Of a DNA stretch of 64,000 nt, positions 21,941-34,067 are shown one piece after another. Within the stretch, counting starts at the first letter, position 1; every line of letters starts with the position of its first letter. The notes beneath the pieces were generated by a model. The model was not told where the DNA came from and did not search any database. It saw only the letters and a program-made list of their open reading frames with translations. The position numbers were made by a program, and so were the translations under genes. Where the stretch lies: contig BSBN01001807.1 in the NCBI GenBank assembly GCA_027924645.1, forward strand, positions 15,146,001 through 15,210,000. Direction: 5' to 3'. Origin of the DNA: Cunninghamia lanceolata (lineage: Eukaryota; Streptophyta; Pinopsida; Cupressales; Cupressaceae).

Positions 21941-23636
21941 TGTTAGGGAGGACTCTAGGCTGCCTGCTCTGCATCTTGTAGGTGTACAAGACTGTTTGAC
22001 ATCTCTAGTCTCCCTACCAATTCAAAGTGCTAACAGACATCTTTCTACACAAAAATGTCAACTAAATTCCTCAACTCTTTGCAGAGATGGAAGACTCTAT
22101 TTCTCTGCTTGGTGTGGGACACATACCTTGTCCTCACTGCTTCCAAGATAGTGCCTCAATGGCAAATGACTTTTGTGAACCCGTTGTCCACCCTTCTCTT
22201 TCTATTCAAGGGTCTGGACTGCTTGGTGCTCACTTTCTTTCTCTCTATTTTTCCACCCCTGCAAATCTATTTACCTACTTCTCTATCTAGCCGGACTCCT
22301 TACTGAGCTCGCCTAGAACAAGCATGCATTGCCTCTAGTAGACAATCCGACCACTCCACAAAAGAAAAACAAACAAAAGGCATGGCTCTGCTTGATGACC
22401 TCCATACTGTACAGAGGAACTCGAGGAACATCAATGCAGAGTCATGGTTTGCAAATGAGAACAAAATTTGCAGAAAAAGAAATGACTAAATCTACTTCAG
22501 AATAAAACAACTGAAAACAGAAAAGAAATACACAGATTGATCGAACTGCTGAATTTGATTTTTATTCAAAAACTCTTCTTACATCAAAAAAATGCTTCAC
22601 ACATCAAAAATCCCTTATTTGATTCTTCTGCTGAACTCCCTTACAGAAAGAATGCTACATCTTAAATATTTGCTCATGTCCGTTACAGGACGGTTCAGTT
22701 TCGAGACCTGTTCGTTTTCTGTCGGTTCAGTTCTGTGCTATCGGCAAGATAAAATTAAGTGTCTCACCGAAACATGCATATGCTTTCCTATCGGCAAGAC
22801 TTCTCTTTATCGACCTGCCCAAAATCTCTACCGCCGATATATCATCTCACCCCGATGACCTTTGTATCCCGTAGACTCCTATCGGCCAGAGCTACCACCG
22901 TCGGCACAATTTTCTTTTCACTCACCGATCTTAATTCTTACACCGATGCACACACTTGATCTTTGACCATCGGTAAGACTTAGTCTATCGGCCGGGCGCT
23001 CTTCAGGTCATTCCGATACTTTACCTTATGCCGATGTTCTTTCTATCGGCGTAACTTTTCCTTTGTCACCCCGATACATACTCCTTTCGCTGAACCATTG
23101 AACCTCAACAGCAAGGTTCAATCGCAAGGTTCAACAGTGAGGTTCAACCTCCAACAAAAATGACCGGCGATTTCAACTCCACCATTCAATATGAATGAAC
23201 CCGTTGAACCATTGAACTTCAACCGCGAGGTTCAATCACAAGGTTCAACCGCGAGGTTCAACGAAGAGGTTCGACGGCAAGGTTCAACCGCGGGTTCAAC
23301 GAAGAGGTTTGACGGCAAGGTTCAACCGCTCAACAAAGTGACCAACGATTCCAATGAACCCTTTGAACCTTGGCGTGAGGTTCAACGAAGAGGTTCAACG
23401 GCGCGGTTCAACCGTTGAACAAATGCCGAACACCTTCAACATACATTCATTAACTTGAATTTTTCACTTGGCTCAAAGGTCGATCAAAAACAAAATGCTT
23501 CTCCCGCCAATGCATTTTCAGAAAACTCGAAGAAAACTCGAAAAACTCCAAAGACAAAATCACATGCTGCAAACTCAAAATTGACAAACCAAAAAAACTA
23601 TGTACGGCTGCATTGAGCCTTGGTGCTCCTACACCA
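21941..23636 (-). repeat. 5' LTR of the chromovirus
   Basis: 1696 bp, direct repeat of 15532-17244. The outer edge (minus strand TGGTGTAGGAGCACC) adjoins ATGTAT at 23637, matching the other flank. High identity to the 3' LTR points to a relatively recent insertion compared with the older LTRs around it. Confidence 0.92.
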
Positions 23637-24230
23637 ATGTATATGCTTCGTGACTTACATGTATTCAAGTGTATACTTCATGACTTAGTATATTCATGTG
23701 TATGCTTCGTGACTTACATGTATTACATGTATTTACGTGTATGCTTCATGCTTCATGTCTTACGTGTATTTATGCATATACTTTGTATATTATGTGCATT
23801 TATGTATATGCTTCACACTTCGTGACTTACGTGTATTTATGTGTATGCTTCATGCTTCACATGTATTTATGTATATACTTTGTATATTACATGTATCTAT
23901 ATATATATACTTCATGCTTGTGTCTTACGTGTATAATTCATGTATCACGTGTATTAATGTGTATGCTTCATGCTTCACATGTATTTATGTGTATACTTGG
24001 TATATTACGTGTATCTATGTATATACTTCATGCTTGTGTCTTATGTGTATACTTTGTGTATCACGTGTATGCTTCATGCTTCACATGTATTTATGTGTAT
24101 ACTTCATATATTACGTGTAGCTATGTATATATTTCATGCTTTGCATCTTATGTGTATACTTCGCGTATCGCATATACCTATGTGTATGCTTCATGTATTA
24201 CGTATATCTATGTGTTGCTTCATGTCTGAT
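23637..24230 (+). repeat. Tandem repeats in the LARD leader, second part
   Basis: The array resumes exactly after the chromovirus target duplication. Units such as CTTCATGCTTCACATGTATT and TATGTGTATACTTTGTAT recur with variation for about 600 bases. The long open frames here (up to 177 codons, rich in C, Y, H and M) are products of the repeat and not genes. Confidence 0.85.
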
Positions 24231-25004
24231 GTTTTCTTCAACAAGTTTACTCCATGTGTGTTTAAGATTACTTTATGCTTAAAAATTATGAAAATTCCAA
24301 ATCTATCAAAGCCTTATTTGTCAAACACTTCCTGGGTTGAGAAGCACTAACAAATTAACTTATGCAATAATGAAGAGTTGTAACTAGTGAAGAGAAAAGT
24401 GTGACTCCCTCAAACTTGAAATATAAAAGGGGAGAACATTTCATTTGAGAAATACATCCAAAACATCATTGAAGAATTCAATTGAGAATAGAACCCTAAG
24501 TGATTTTATAAGTAAATTAAATTTGGTTCTCAAGAACAATGATGATGCGAGAAAGGATGAAACCCCAAATACTCAGTGTCTGACCCTTCAAATGTAAGAC
24601 TTCCTTAACAATAAAATATAAGAAGGGGAATCATTTCCTTGTAAAGAAACCATCAATAGGAAAAAAAAAAACTAACAATCAACTCAAAGGTAAAGTATTA
24701 CTCTCGAAATAGGCAGCCAAGAAGAGTAGTGACTCCCTCAAGAAATAGATATAAAGGATAAATCAATTCATTGACATAAGCAATCGTCACTCATCTATTC
24801 ATCAGGAAATGAAGTAATCAAAATATCAAAAGTTTCCCAAGGAAGGAACAATCAATCATAATCACTCAACATAGTTGAATCTAACGATATAATTTGACTT
24901 CCAATTCTCAAATGAAAATCTAAACTTAGGCATAACTAAAGATACAAATATGGATTAAAATTATCTTTCAAAATTTGAGATTTAGGGGAACTGAGGTATC
25001 ATCT
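24231..25004 (+). other. Non-coding interior of the LARD-like element
   Basis: AT-rich sequence with no frame or motif I recognise. It continues after the solo LTR at 26344-27738, again without coding signal. The final bases before the right LTR (TTGAGGACAAGCAATCTTGG then GCAGGGCGGAC) resemble the common pre-PPT region of plant LTR elements. Confidence 0.6.
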
Positions 25005-26343
25005 TGTAATGTCCCCTTTAAGAAGATCCTTATTTTCCACCTTGCACATGAGAATTACTTCTTAAAGGAAACATTAGTAATAGATAAGATCAATAAATCA
25101 TATTAAGATAATCAAATCAGGGTTGGTAACCACATAAATAGTATCAACATAAATCCATAATTCAATTATTCAATCCTTAAGTGGATTCATACTCAGGGTT
25201 GTCTATTATATGTTAATTTTATTTATTTTCAAACCCTAGTGGAGATGGGGTACTATCTCTTGTTAGGTTGCATGAATCATCCTCTACGGGTAGTGCCTTT
25301 GTATGATGTAACACATGCCCATTCCACCTTAGGTCTTACTAAGTGCCCTTGTATGATGTAACACATGCCCATTCCACCGCAAGTCTTCCTTATTGCCTTT
25401 GTATGATGTAGCATGGTCCATTCCACCGCAGGTCTTATCCATTGCCTAAGTATGATGTAACATGGTCCATTCCACCGCCGGTCTTATCTACCTTTGAGGT
25501 ATTAATGCTACTTCTTCCTAACAAATTTACCTCCAATCTCTCAATGTGTGCTATGCTCTTATATAAATCAAATACGATTACTCTTTATTATATTTATTTA
25601 TTTTCAATATCAAAGTTGTATTTAACTCAGAAGTGTTCTCTTAAAAAATATTTTTTTTCTTGTTTTTACTTTCTATCTTATAACCTTTATTTATTTCCCT
25701 TTCAAAGGATATGTTCGAAGAGACACATCTCTTATTATGCTTGCGTAAAATACATACGTACCTTTTTATAATTTTTATTACTTTAGTAAATTACATACGT
25801 ACCCTCTTATAATTTTTATTACTTTATATTAATTTCTTTTTATGAGCTGTGGTAAAACTAGTTCTAACCATACGTAACTCCGTTATCATAAGAGGATAGG
25901 TTAAAAGATGTTTATTTATATTATTTGTATTTATATTATATCATTTATATTATAATAAATGATATATTATTAATTTTATATTATTTATATTATATCATTT
26001 ATATTATAATAAATGATATATTATTAATTTTATATTATTTATATTATATCATTTATATCATAATAAATGATATATGATTTATATTATATTATTTATATTG
26101 ATATTATAATATAAGATAAATATAAGAATATTTGTATTTATATTATTAGATATATTTATAATATATTATTATTATTTATGTGTTATTTATAAATATAATA
26201 ATAATATATCTTGTTAATTGTTTCAAATAAATATTATTTAAATATATTAAATATATTCAATTTATAATATCATTCATATCTTTGATTTGAATGAATAATA
26301 CATAATCGATTCAATTATAAATTACTAGTATAGGGACATGACA
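25005..26343 (-). mobile_element. Solo LTR inside the LARD, CATCT target duplication
   Basis: On the plus strand it starts TGTAATGTCCCCTTTAAG and ends GGGACATGACA; CATCT flanks both sides (25000-25004 and 26344-26348). It is the inverted relative of the solo LTR at 61332-62854: both share the TTTAAGAAG end, a minisatellite of four about 58-bp units, and an AT-rich core. No internal region is attached. Confidence 0.88.
25262..25490. repeat. Four-unit minisatellite in the solo LTR
   Basis: Units of about 58 bases on the theme GTGCCTTTGTATGATGTAAC followed by CCATTCCACCGCAGGTCTTA, four copies. The same array appears inverted at about 62395-62620. A second, AT-rich array of roughly 55-base units (ATTATATCATTTATATTATA...) lies at 25920-26090. 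Confidence 0.85.
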
Positions 26344-27727
26344 CATCTTGACCTAGGATGGTCAATCTTTTAAAAGCCAAAACAACATTTTTGAGAGAAT
26401 GTAAAGAAAACAACTCAATTCTTTAGGAACCTACAAATTTGGAGAAATGTAAAAAAATTTAACGTAAGATATATCTGTCAAGCTTCATGGAAGAGGAACA
26501 TCATTGTTCTATTCCTTTGGAACAAGAGCCAATGTACAAACAAGTGATCTATCCCACACTCATTGAAACAATGACAATACAATCCAGTCCATACCACATA
26601 TGATCTACCTTGTAACCTATAAAATTGATTTAGTGAACTTTGTTTGGGGACCAAATTCACTTTTGTATGTAATATCTAGAGTAGATCATTTCATCCAAGG
26701 GTCTAAGTTCTTAGATAAATTTGATACACATCAAGCTACAACAAAATTGTTACATACGCCTATGCTAAGTTATATTATGGGCCCATAACCCACAAATCCC
26801 AGGATCATTCTCACCTATCAACCTTGGGATAAATTGATATTGTTTAAATAAATTGGGTACTTTCCTAAGATATGAAAATAAATTTAGTACTAAACATGGA
26901 GGTGTGTCAAAGAGGAGTGATGACCTCCAACTGAGTTAGAAGATAGAACAAAATTTGGAAATTAGATTAAACCTCTAAATTTAAGTCCTCCTATTGAATG
27001 CTAAACTATTATACATCTTTCATTTTGTTGACTTGATCAATCCCATATATTTGTACTTAAATATTAATTACCTATGGGTGTGTTAGATGTTTGACTAGAT
27101 TGAGTAATACAAAAACCCTACAAGCTCCTCATTAGAAACAAACTTACTGCAAACCTTGTTTGAATGTTTACACAAAAGGAAACATACTTTATCTAAGGGA
27201 AGTTGTCATTTAAAGATCTAGGTCCTTTACACGAAAGCAAAAGTGATTTTATACAAAGTAGTGGGATCTTGATATTCACAACATTCCCGCTATCCATCAT
27301 GATTTAGACTTCAACAAGGGGTAACGAAGAGTTTGAATCATTGCCTAGGATCCTTGGGGTAAGGAATTGAGAGAAAACTTAAGTAACAAGTCGTGCCAAT
27401 TTCCAAGTCTTGTTTTTGTTGTTGAGGGTTATTGGGAAATAGTAAGAAGACTATTAGACAATAAATTGTCCTCATATGTTAGAGGATAGTATTGACCTTA
27501 TTGATAGTCAAGTTGAGGCAAGTATACTAACAACTACTTTCCAAAGACATAGAGTCAAGCATAACCAAAATAATCATCACTTGGTTTAAAATTTCCAATT
27601 CTTATCAGAGTATCACAATCAAAGTTACTGACCTCACAAGAAATACAAATCTACATTGTTGATTTAGAATCTTGGTAATTTCAAAAGTTTCTTAGTTTGT
27701 GATTGCTTGAGGACAAGCAATCTTGGG

Positions 27728-27738
27728 CAGGGCGGACT
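27728..27738 (+). other. Polypurine-like tract of the LARD element
   Basis: GCAGGGCGGAC directly before the right LTR. It is G-rich but interrupted by pyrimidines, so only a probable second-strand primer. Confidence 0.5.
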
Positions 27739-28960
27739 GTCATGCCCCCGAAAAAATAATGCAAATCATAAAAGGTCTACTTCCAAAGGAATAGATAAGA
27801 CCGATTTGCAAATGGCTGACCTCTCTCTAAGGATAGACAATTGTCTTATACCAAATAGACAAGTAATTGATGCATGCCAAAAAGAACGATTTCAATATAC
27901 ATGTGCAACGATTTAATTACTCAAGGACAGGAATTATCATAGACAACGATTTGTTTTAGCAGCGATCAATAGAATGAACGCTGTGGTCTATAAGAATGGT
28001 GTGTATTAATCTTTGTTAAGCATTTAACAAAAGGTGTGATCTCCCTAAAGGTGCGATCAGCTTTGGAATGGTCGTCTTCTTTATTAAGAGACATACTCTT
28101 TCATGATAGACGCCTCCTTTCTAAGAGATGCATCAATTCACTTGAACATAGAGATATATAAGGAAAAGTCAAACCATGTGAAAGGATCATCAAGCGATCT
28201 ATGTTAGGAGGACAGATATAATCAAAGACAACAGCGATTACATCTTATAGAACAGAGATCATTAATATATATAGAAGAGCGAATGAATATAAAGACCAAC
28301 AATTATGTTCTTATGAGGAGGCAAGCAATAAAAAATCCTGCATATGGCCAATCATTCCAGCAGTGATAAGGGGAACAAAGGAAGATATTAGAAGAGACAA
28401 TTACAGCAGATCGCTAAGTATCTCAAATTTTTGTCATCCAAATAAAGGTTCTGCGGTATATCTATTGCATTATATCTTCGTAATCATGATCATTATATGC
28501 ATAGATGTATACATATTGTTCATGCATAAATAAGAGTGTTTAAGTGTATATTTATATGACAGATATCATATATACGTACTGGTCTGAAACCCATCTTGTA
28601 GGGAAGGGCCTGAGATGTAAGCAAAAGGGGTTTAATAGGGCTAAGTAAGTAAGTCGTCCTAGAGTTGACCATAATGGCTCCTAGGACCAGAGGGCACTTA
28701 CATAACAGAGCCAAGGAACCCACTTACGATCTCCGCCCACTTCTGCAAGATGGCACTTGTCTTTAGGAAGATGAGACATCGATGGGAAAGCATTTACAAG
28801 CCTCTAAGCAAACAAGAGGGCTTTGACAGACATCCACTCTTGAGCTTAGTGTAGAAATGGCTTCAGGCAGACCCCTCGTGTCTCTCTTCTAGATCCCAAA
28901 CATGCTTATATAGCATTAGCAGTAATATAAGAATACAATGAAGTCTTGACTAACCATAAT

Positions 28961-28997
<37 letters not shown>

Positions 28998-29145
28998 TAA
29001 ATATGTATATGTTGCTTATGTTTTGATTGCAGTATTCAAATCCAGAATCACATTATTTAAAGAGATATTTACATTAGTAAGATGTAACCGTAACCCTAAT
29101 TTGTTGCGTTGTAAATCTAAGGTAAATTAGGAAGGGGACATTACA
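27739..29145 (+). repeat. Right LTR of the LARD-like element
   Basis: 1407 bp, same orientation and ends as 13591-15345 but without the TRIM; a (TA)n run near 28968-28994 is longer here and a 21-base stretch near 28028 is extra. TAGAG follows at 29146-29150. Confidence 0.9.
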
Positions 29146-29150
29146 TAGAG

Positions 29151-30582
29151 AGAGATCAGCCAACATCAAAAGAGACCTGGTAATTTTGACAGAATGCTTC
29201 TATCCGACGGCAGCAATTGGATTTTCTAATGGCTTGTCAGTTCCTAAAGGTCACAAGAATGGCAGGTTCAAATTTATTGTGGAATGGTCAGTTGTTCTAT
29301 TTGTAGACAACAACCATGTTGATTGGATTTCTTCCTCTATACACATTTATGGCAATGACCTACTTTGCTCTTCCATATCAGCATAAATCGGATTTGATGT
29401 GGCACTATATAATGAGGTGTCTTGGTCATTTAAGGGATTCAACAGGTCTGGGCAGAATCCCTAAGTTGGTAGATTGAGTTTTGGGTAGAGCTTAGACTAA
29501 TTCAATTGTAAGTGCAGTGAGTCTCTGTCCATATTTCTCTAAGGGGTTGGGTAACATAATATGATTGGATTTCACATATTGGTGGTCCATTGTAATCCTT
29601 TCATTCTCTGCAATTTAATCTTTGTTTTCTTGTCCAGTCTCCATTGTTCTTCGGCTTCCTAATTAGCCTTTGTTGTGTGCTTTCTGTGCCCATTGCTGGT
29701 TATTCATTTGACCCCCATGTGGTTGCTGCACCACACTGACATTTGGTTATAACTCTTGGAGTGCCCTATGCTAACATGACAACTAACGGTTCACTTAAAC
29801 TATTGAAGGATGTCAAGAAAAAATGGTATAATTCACTCCTTAACCACCATCTATTTTCCTTGAGAGTCCCACAAATAATAACATTCTTAGCAGCAAAGGA
29901 AGTTCAACCATTCATGTAAACTTTACTAGACTAGTATCTATTTTAAGCTTCATAGATGTTATCTCTACCATATGAACCAATAGAAATTTTCAAAAACATT
30001 ATGAGTTTTTCATCTCATACATTGGATTGATCTATGATCCAATGTTCTATATTTTTCTGAGAATGTTATCAAATCCTAAGGTAATTTATGACAATTTTGT
30101 AGTACTTTTGGATCAAGTGTGAATTAATGCTTCTCTTACTTTCTTCTCTGATATTTGTAATTCACTGTTCTCCACATTTTTCTACATGTATGGAAAGTGT
30201 TGTTCTGCCTTATAGGAATCATCTGGGCTCAGTTTTCATTCACTGATAATGATTTCATAATTTTTTCTTTAGGTCTCTCTCACTATTCTTTACTACAGCC
30301 TTTGCAAAGCATACATTTCCATTCAATATTGAGAAATTTAAAATCCACTTTGTTATATAGGTAACTCATTGGATGTGGGACAATATTCTCTAATAAAAAA
30401 GCATACAATGAATGATGACAGCAATTTCTATGATAAACAGCCCCTATAATTTGCCCCTTTCCAGGCTCTAGAGCCTAGACATTAACTAGTGTCTTGAGAA
30501 ATGTATCTGGGTACAACTGTGTTCTAGTTTTAGTATTTGGAAACAAAAACTACAACAGTTGTATCTAGGTACATTTTTTAAA
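29151..30582. other. Older intron sequence between two large insertions
   Basis: No coding region is recognised. The part at about 30210-30490 is homologous to two blocks on the far side of the next element (46600-46910 and 46930-47150). All three carry a CTTTA(A/G)GT/ATGC-like start, a TCTNACTCNAGCCTTTNCNAG-type line and a CCCTATAA line. This shows the original intron before the 15.9-kb insertion. Confidence 0.5.
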
Positions 30583-30587
30583 ATGTC

Positions 30588-33500
30588 TGTTGGCGTTTCA
30601 ATTCGCACCTCTGGAATGCGAGTTGGAAATTGACAGCTATGCACAGTTAAACTGCTCTTCTATTATGAGGGGAAGTTCCCTTTTTGCTGATGTTTGCTAA
30701 AAAGATAAATAAATTAAATTTGCCTATCTTTTTTTTTGTTTCTCAACTGCGAGCACAAGGTTATAAAACTCTATTCGCTGCAGCAGAGGTTTTTCCTTTT
30801 TAAAACTTCTAACTATAGCTAGGCCTAAACTAAATGACACTTTTGATCACCTAAGTAAACACAGAGCATAGGAATCAAAAGTTGACAGAAAATGATTTGT
30901 TTTAACATAAAAGCTTTAATAAACTTCTTCCAGATCACATCAGAAGACTCATTGTACTTTAAGATGAAAACTGAAATAAGATTTACGCAAGCCACACATC
31001 TAATGACAAAACTAGATGATCGTGAGATAGAAAATCAAAACAAATGGCAGGCATGAGATTTCTATTCCCAATATCATAAAGCTGATACAACTCCAGGACA
31101 ACAATATTGTAGCAAAGGCAGGCATACAATACACAATCAAACACTGGAAAACAGATAACACAGAGTGAACAAGCACTTGAAATAACAATTTCTGCAGGCT
31201 AGAATAGGCACAACAAAACTTGCTATCACAAACACAGCTCCCCTTTTACAATGGGCAAGGCTGCCCTTATTTATACTAAATCAAAGGAGTAGGGAACCCT
31301 AAAATCTCTTTGATTTTATCTAACTAACTTGTCAACTCGCAAGCTTTATTTCTATTCTAAGACAAAGATTACAATTAACAACTGTTTTAAAACAATTTAC
31401 TTTAAAGCAAAGAAAGCTCCAACTATTACAAAGTGATTTTTTCTATTTTAAGGATGGATAAGCTTTGAATGAAAGCAAATGCTTTAAAACAAAAAGCATT
31501 GAGTTAAAATTGCTTTCTTTTGAGTCACATCCCCATCTTTATTGCTGCTTTATTGGTGACATCATCCACTGATATGATATTATGATTTTTTAAAACCCAG
31601 ATTTTGAGAGAAAAAGTTGGCATGTGGGTTATGTAGACAATCTTATTTTGAAGCAACCTAGATCATCCGAGTTTGAAAAAGCAGGAGATTTCCCGAAAAA
31701 GTGGCAAAAAAGCAGATTTGCGAAAAAATAAAATTTTTCAATCTTCAAGAGGATGAAATTCTAGATGAACCCATTTCGATGAAAACTAAAAAAAGCTCCG
31801 ACTCTATTTCTGGAAAATGACGCCCTAAAAAAATGGACCTTGAAAAAGCGTGCCTTTGTGCTTCCTAATCTTGAATCTGTGAAGAGCACTGAAAAAGCAC
31901 TTTGTCGAGGCTCTCAAATCTTCGTGGAAAGAAAATAATATTCTTCCTTTGGATGCAACCTGTAAAAATAATGAATGGTGGATGCCAAAAGCTTGTTTTT
32001 TTTATAGAGCTTAGGACAAAAAAGCTACTTTCTTTATGAAAGCATAAAACTTGAAACTTGTCCGTGAAAATAGCAACTTTTAAAGCACAAATCCAAGTTG
32101 ATATGCTCGAATAAGAAGAATCCTTATTTTATAGCTACCTATGGCTTCATCTGTGAGATGATTAAAAATATTTTCTTTGATGATGTCATCAAACACACGA
32201 AGTTTGCAAAGTGTTAGCCAAATTTTCATTCGTTTTGAAACTTTTTGCACTCGTTTTGACTCCGGCATGGACTGCCTCTGACTTCAACAAGATGGCAAAC
32301 TATCACCATTGACTAAAAAAGCTAACTGGTCATGGCATCTTGAAGTTTTATCAATTCTGATTTGACCCCTAGCCTCAAACTGACGTTCTAACGACGTTTG
32401 ACTGCAAATTTGACTTCTGGAAACTGTCGCAGGATGAAGATCAGGAAGCGGCTGCAAGAGATGCTACTGGAACATAAAAAAAACTAACTCTGGAGATCCC
32501 AAGCGCCCCTAGCCTCCAGGGGCACTTGGAATTTCATGCCTTAGTCATTTTTTTGGATATTCACAACTTTGCTCATTTTCCAGAAAAACACGAAAAATTG
32601 GCTAGGTCTAGAGATGATGGGCGCCCCTAGCATCCTGGGGCGCCTAAGATTCCATGCCTTAGAAATTTTTTGGAATTTTCATTTTCTTCTGCCAATCTTG
32701 ATGGCAAGTGGAATTCCGCCAGATTTTGAAGGTCCTTGCCTAACGTATATTTCAAAATATATTTAAGTATATGTTTAGATATTTTGAAATATACTTTCAG
32801 GATGTTTGAGATAGGTCTCGGATCCATCGGATTTAACATGCAGATTCTAGATTTTTTGAGGATCCACCAGATTTCAAAGTTCGTCAAATTTTCAGGGCTT
32901 CAGGGCATTAGACTTAGTCAATTTCAGGATTTCAGGGATAGGCATCAGGATGAGGGTAGACTGGATAGCTTGAGCATATCTGAGATGAATCCCCTGCTTT
33001 TCTGGGCTTGTTGACTGAATTTGATTGATTTTGACCACCTGAAAGTGGACTGATGAGGCGTTTTTGACGTTTTTCGAAAAACACAAAAAAAAATCTAACA
33101 CTGGGTTGCTTGGGTGCCCCTAGCCTCCAAGGGCGCTTGGATTTCCCATACTTAGTCAAATTTCTAAGATTTTCAACTTTCCTTTGTTCTCCGGATTCAC
33201 CATGCTTCGTTCTTCATTCTTCGTCAGTCGATGACTGCTCGACAGTTCTGTGTCTTCTGAACAACACTGAAAACTTGAATCTGACCCCTGACAAATGAAT
33301 TTCCTCCACTAATGGCTTCGGAGTTCATGCTTCGCCTTCTGAAAACAAAATTGACCCAGTAAAGAAAACTCGATCTTTTGCAAATTTCGTCTAGACCACC
33401 TTAATCATGAAGCAAAATCAGCCAATCAGAATTAGGCAGGACTCCTGAATCAGAGATTCTATTTTTAGAAAATTTTGCCAACATCCGTATTTCAAGAAAC

Positions 33501-33614
33501 CCAAAAAACCTAAATTTGATGTCTATTTTTAGAAATTTTGACTTTTTGACGAAAAAGTTTATAGACTCTTACAAAATGCCTTAATGAAGCAATTTTTTTT
33601 GATTTGGTACAACA
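30588..33614 (-). repeat. 3' LTR (3.03 kb) of the gag-only Ty3-type element
   Basis: It lacks the viral insertion found in its partner. A TATA box, TATAAATAAGG on the minus strand, lies at 31265-31275. Three copies of a GC-rich word (GCGCCCCTAGC(C/A)TCC or GGTGCCCCTAG type, followed by GGGGCGC or similar) lie at about 32506, 32622 and 33113. A 15-bp perfect inverted repeat (TATATTTCAAAATAT) brackets 32745-32802. No coding potential is recognised. Confidence 0.88.
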
Positions 33615-34067
33615 ATTGGCTCTGTCTGGGGACCATGTCGGATACTTACGGCATAGGAGAACCGAGAATCTCTGGACTTTCTAGCTTAGACCAGTGTCTT
33701 ATCCATTGGGCATAGAGTCAGGACATTTCCTAATCACCTAAAACAAGACTTTTTCCTAAGTTGCCAAATCGGGTACGGGCATGGGTATGTGATTTCGGTA
33801 CGCCGGTATGGCAATTTTTTTGAAGGGGGTTTGGGTATGTTTTGGGTACGTTAGTACAAAATACATATAAAAATTAAAAATATATATATTTGCAACCTAG
33901 AAACAAAATTAGCTTCAGAATCTGAGAATATCAATACCACATATGCTAAACAAAACCATTACAAGTTTCAAAATTCGAAATATAATATACTAATTCGATA
34001 TCAAAGTTCAAACTTGAATGTCATGATAGATAATCATTGTTCAAAATTAAAATGATACAATTATTAG

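Larger units (their letters stand above)
15532..23636 (-). mobile_element. Chromovirus (Ty3/gypsy with chromodomain), full length, nested in the LARD
   Basis: It is an 8.1-kb element with LTRs of about 1.7 kb at both ends, minus orientation. ATGTAT flanks both sides (15526-15531 and 23637-23642); this is either a six-base duplication or a five-base one with the LTR starting one base earlier. From 5' to 3' on the minus strand: LTR, PBS for initiator tRNA-Met, gag, protease, reverse transcriptase, RNase H, integrase, chromodomain, PPT, LTR. The coding frame has one frameshift in gag and four in-frame TAG codons. RT and RNase H blocks look closest to the Reina-type chromoviruses; that lineage call is from memory of motifs and is tentative. 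Confidence 0.93.
13591..29145 (+). mobile_element. LARD-like non-autonomous LTR retrotransposon, full length, with nested insertions
   Basis: Two direct LTRs (13591-15345 and 27739-29145) open TGTCATGCCCCCGA and close GGGGACATTACA. TAGAG lies immediately outside both (13586-13590 and 29146-29150), a five-base target duplication. An initiator-Met PBS follows the left LTR and a purine tract precedes the right one, giving plus orientation. Leaving out the nested elements (TRIM, chromovirus, solo LTR), the internal region is about 2.95 kb and codes for nothing I can recognise: tandem repeats, then AT-rich sequence. That fits a large retrotransposon derivative that depends on an autonomous partner's proteins. 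Confidence 0.88.

Noticed and set aside
23696..24350. Overlapping open frames of 126-177 codons rich in C, Y, H and M
   Set aside because: They follow the LARD leader tandem repeat; a repeat whose unit lacks stops in several frames gives long frames by chance. No domain signature.
25262..25490. CRISPR-like array
   Set aside because: The units are nearly uniform tandem copies without distinct spacers, in a plant LTR.
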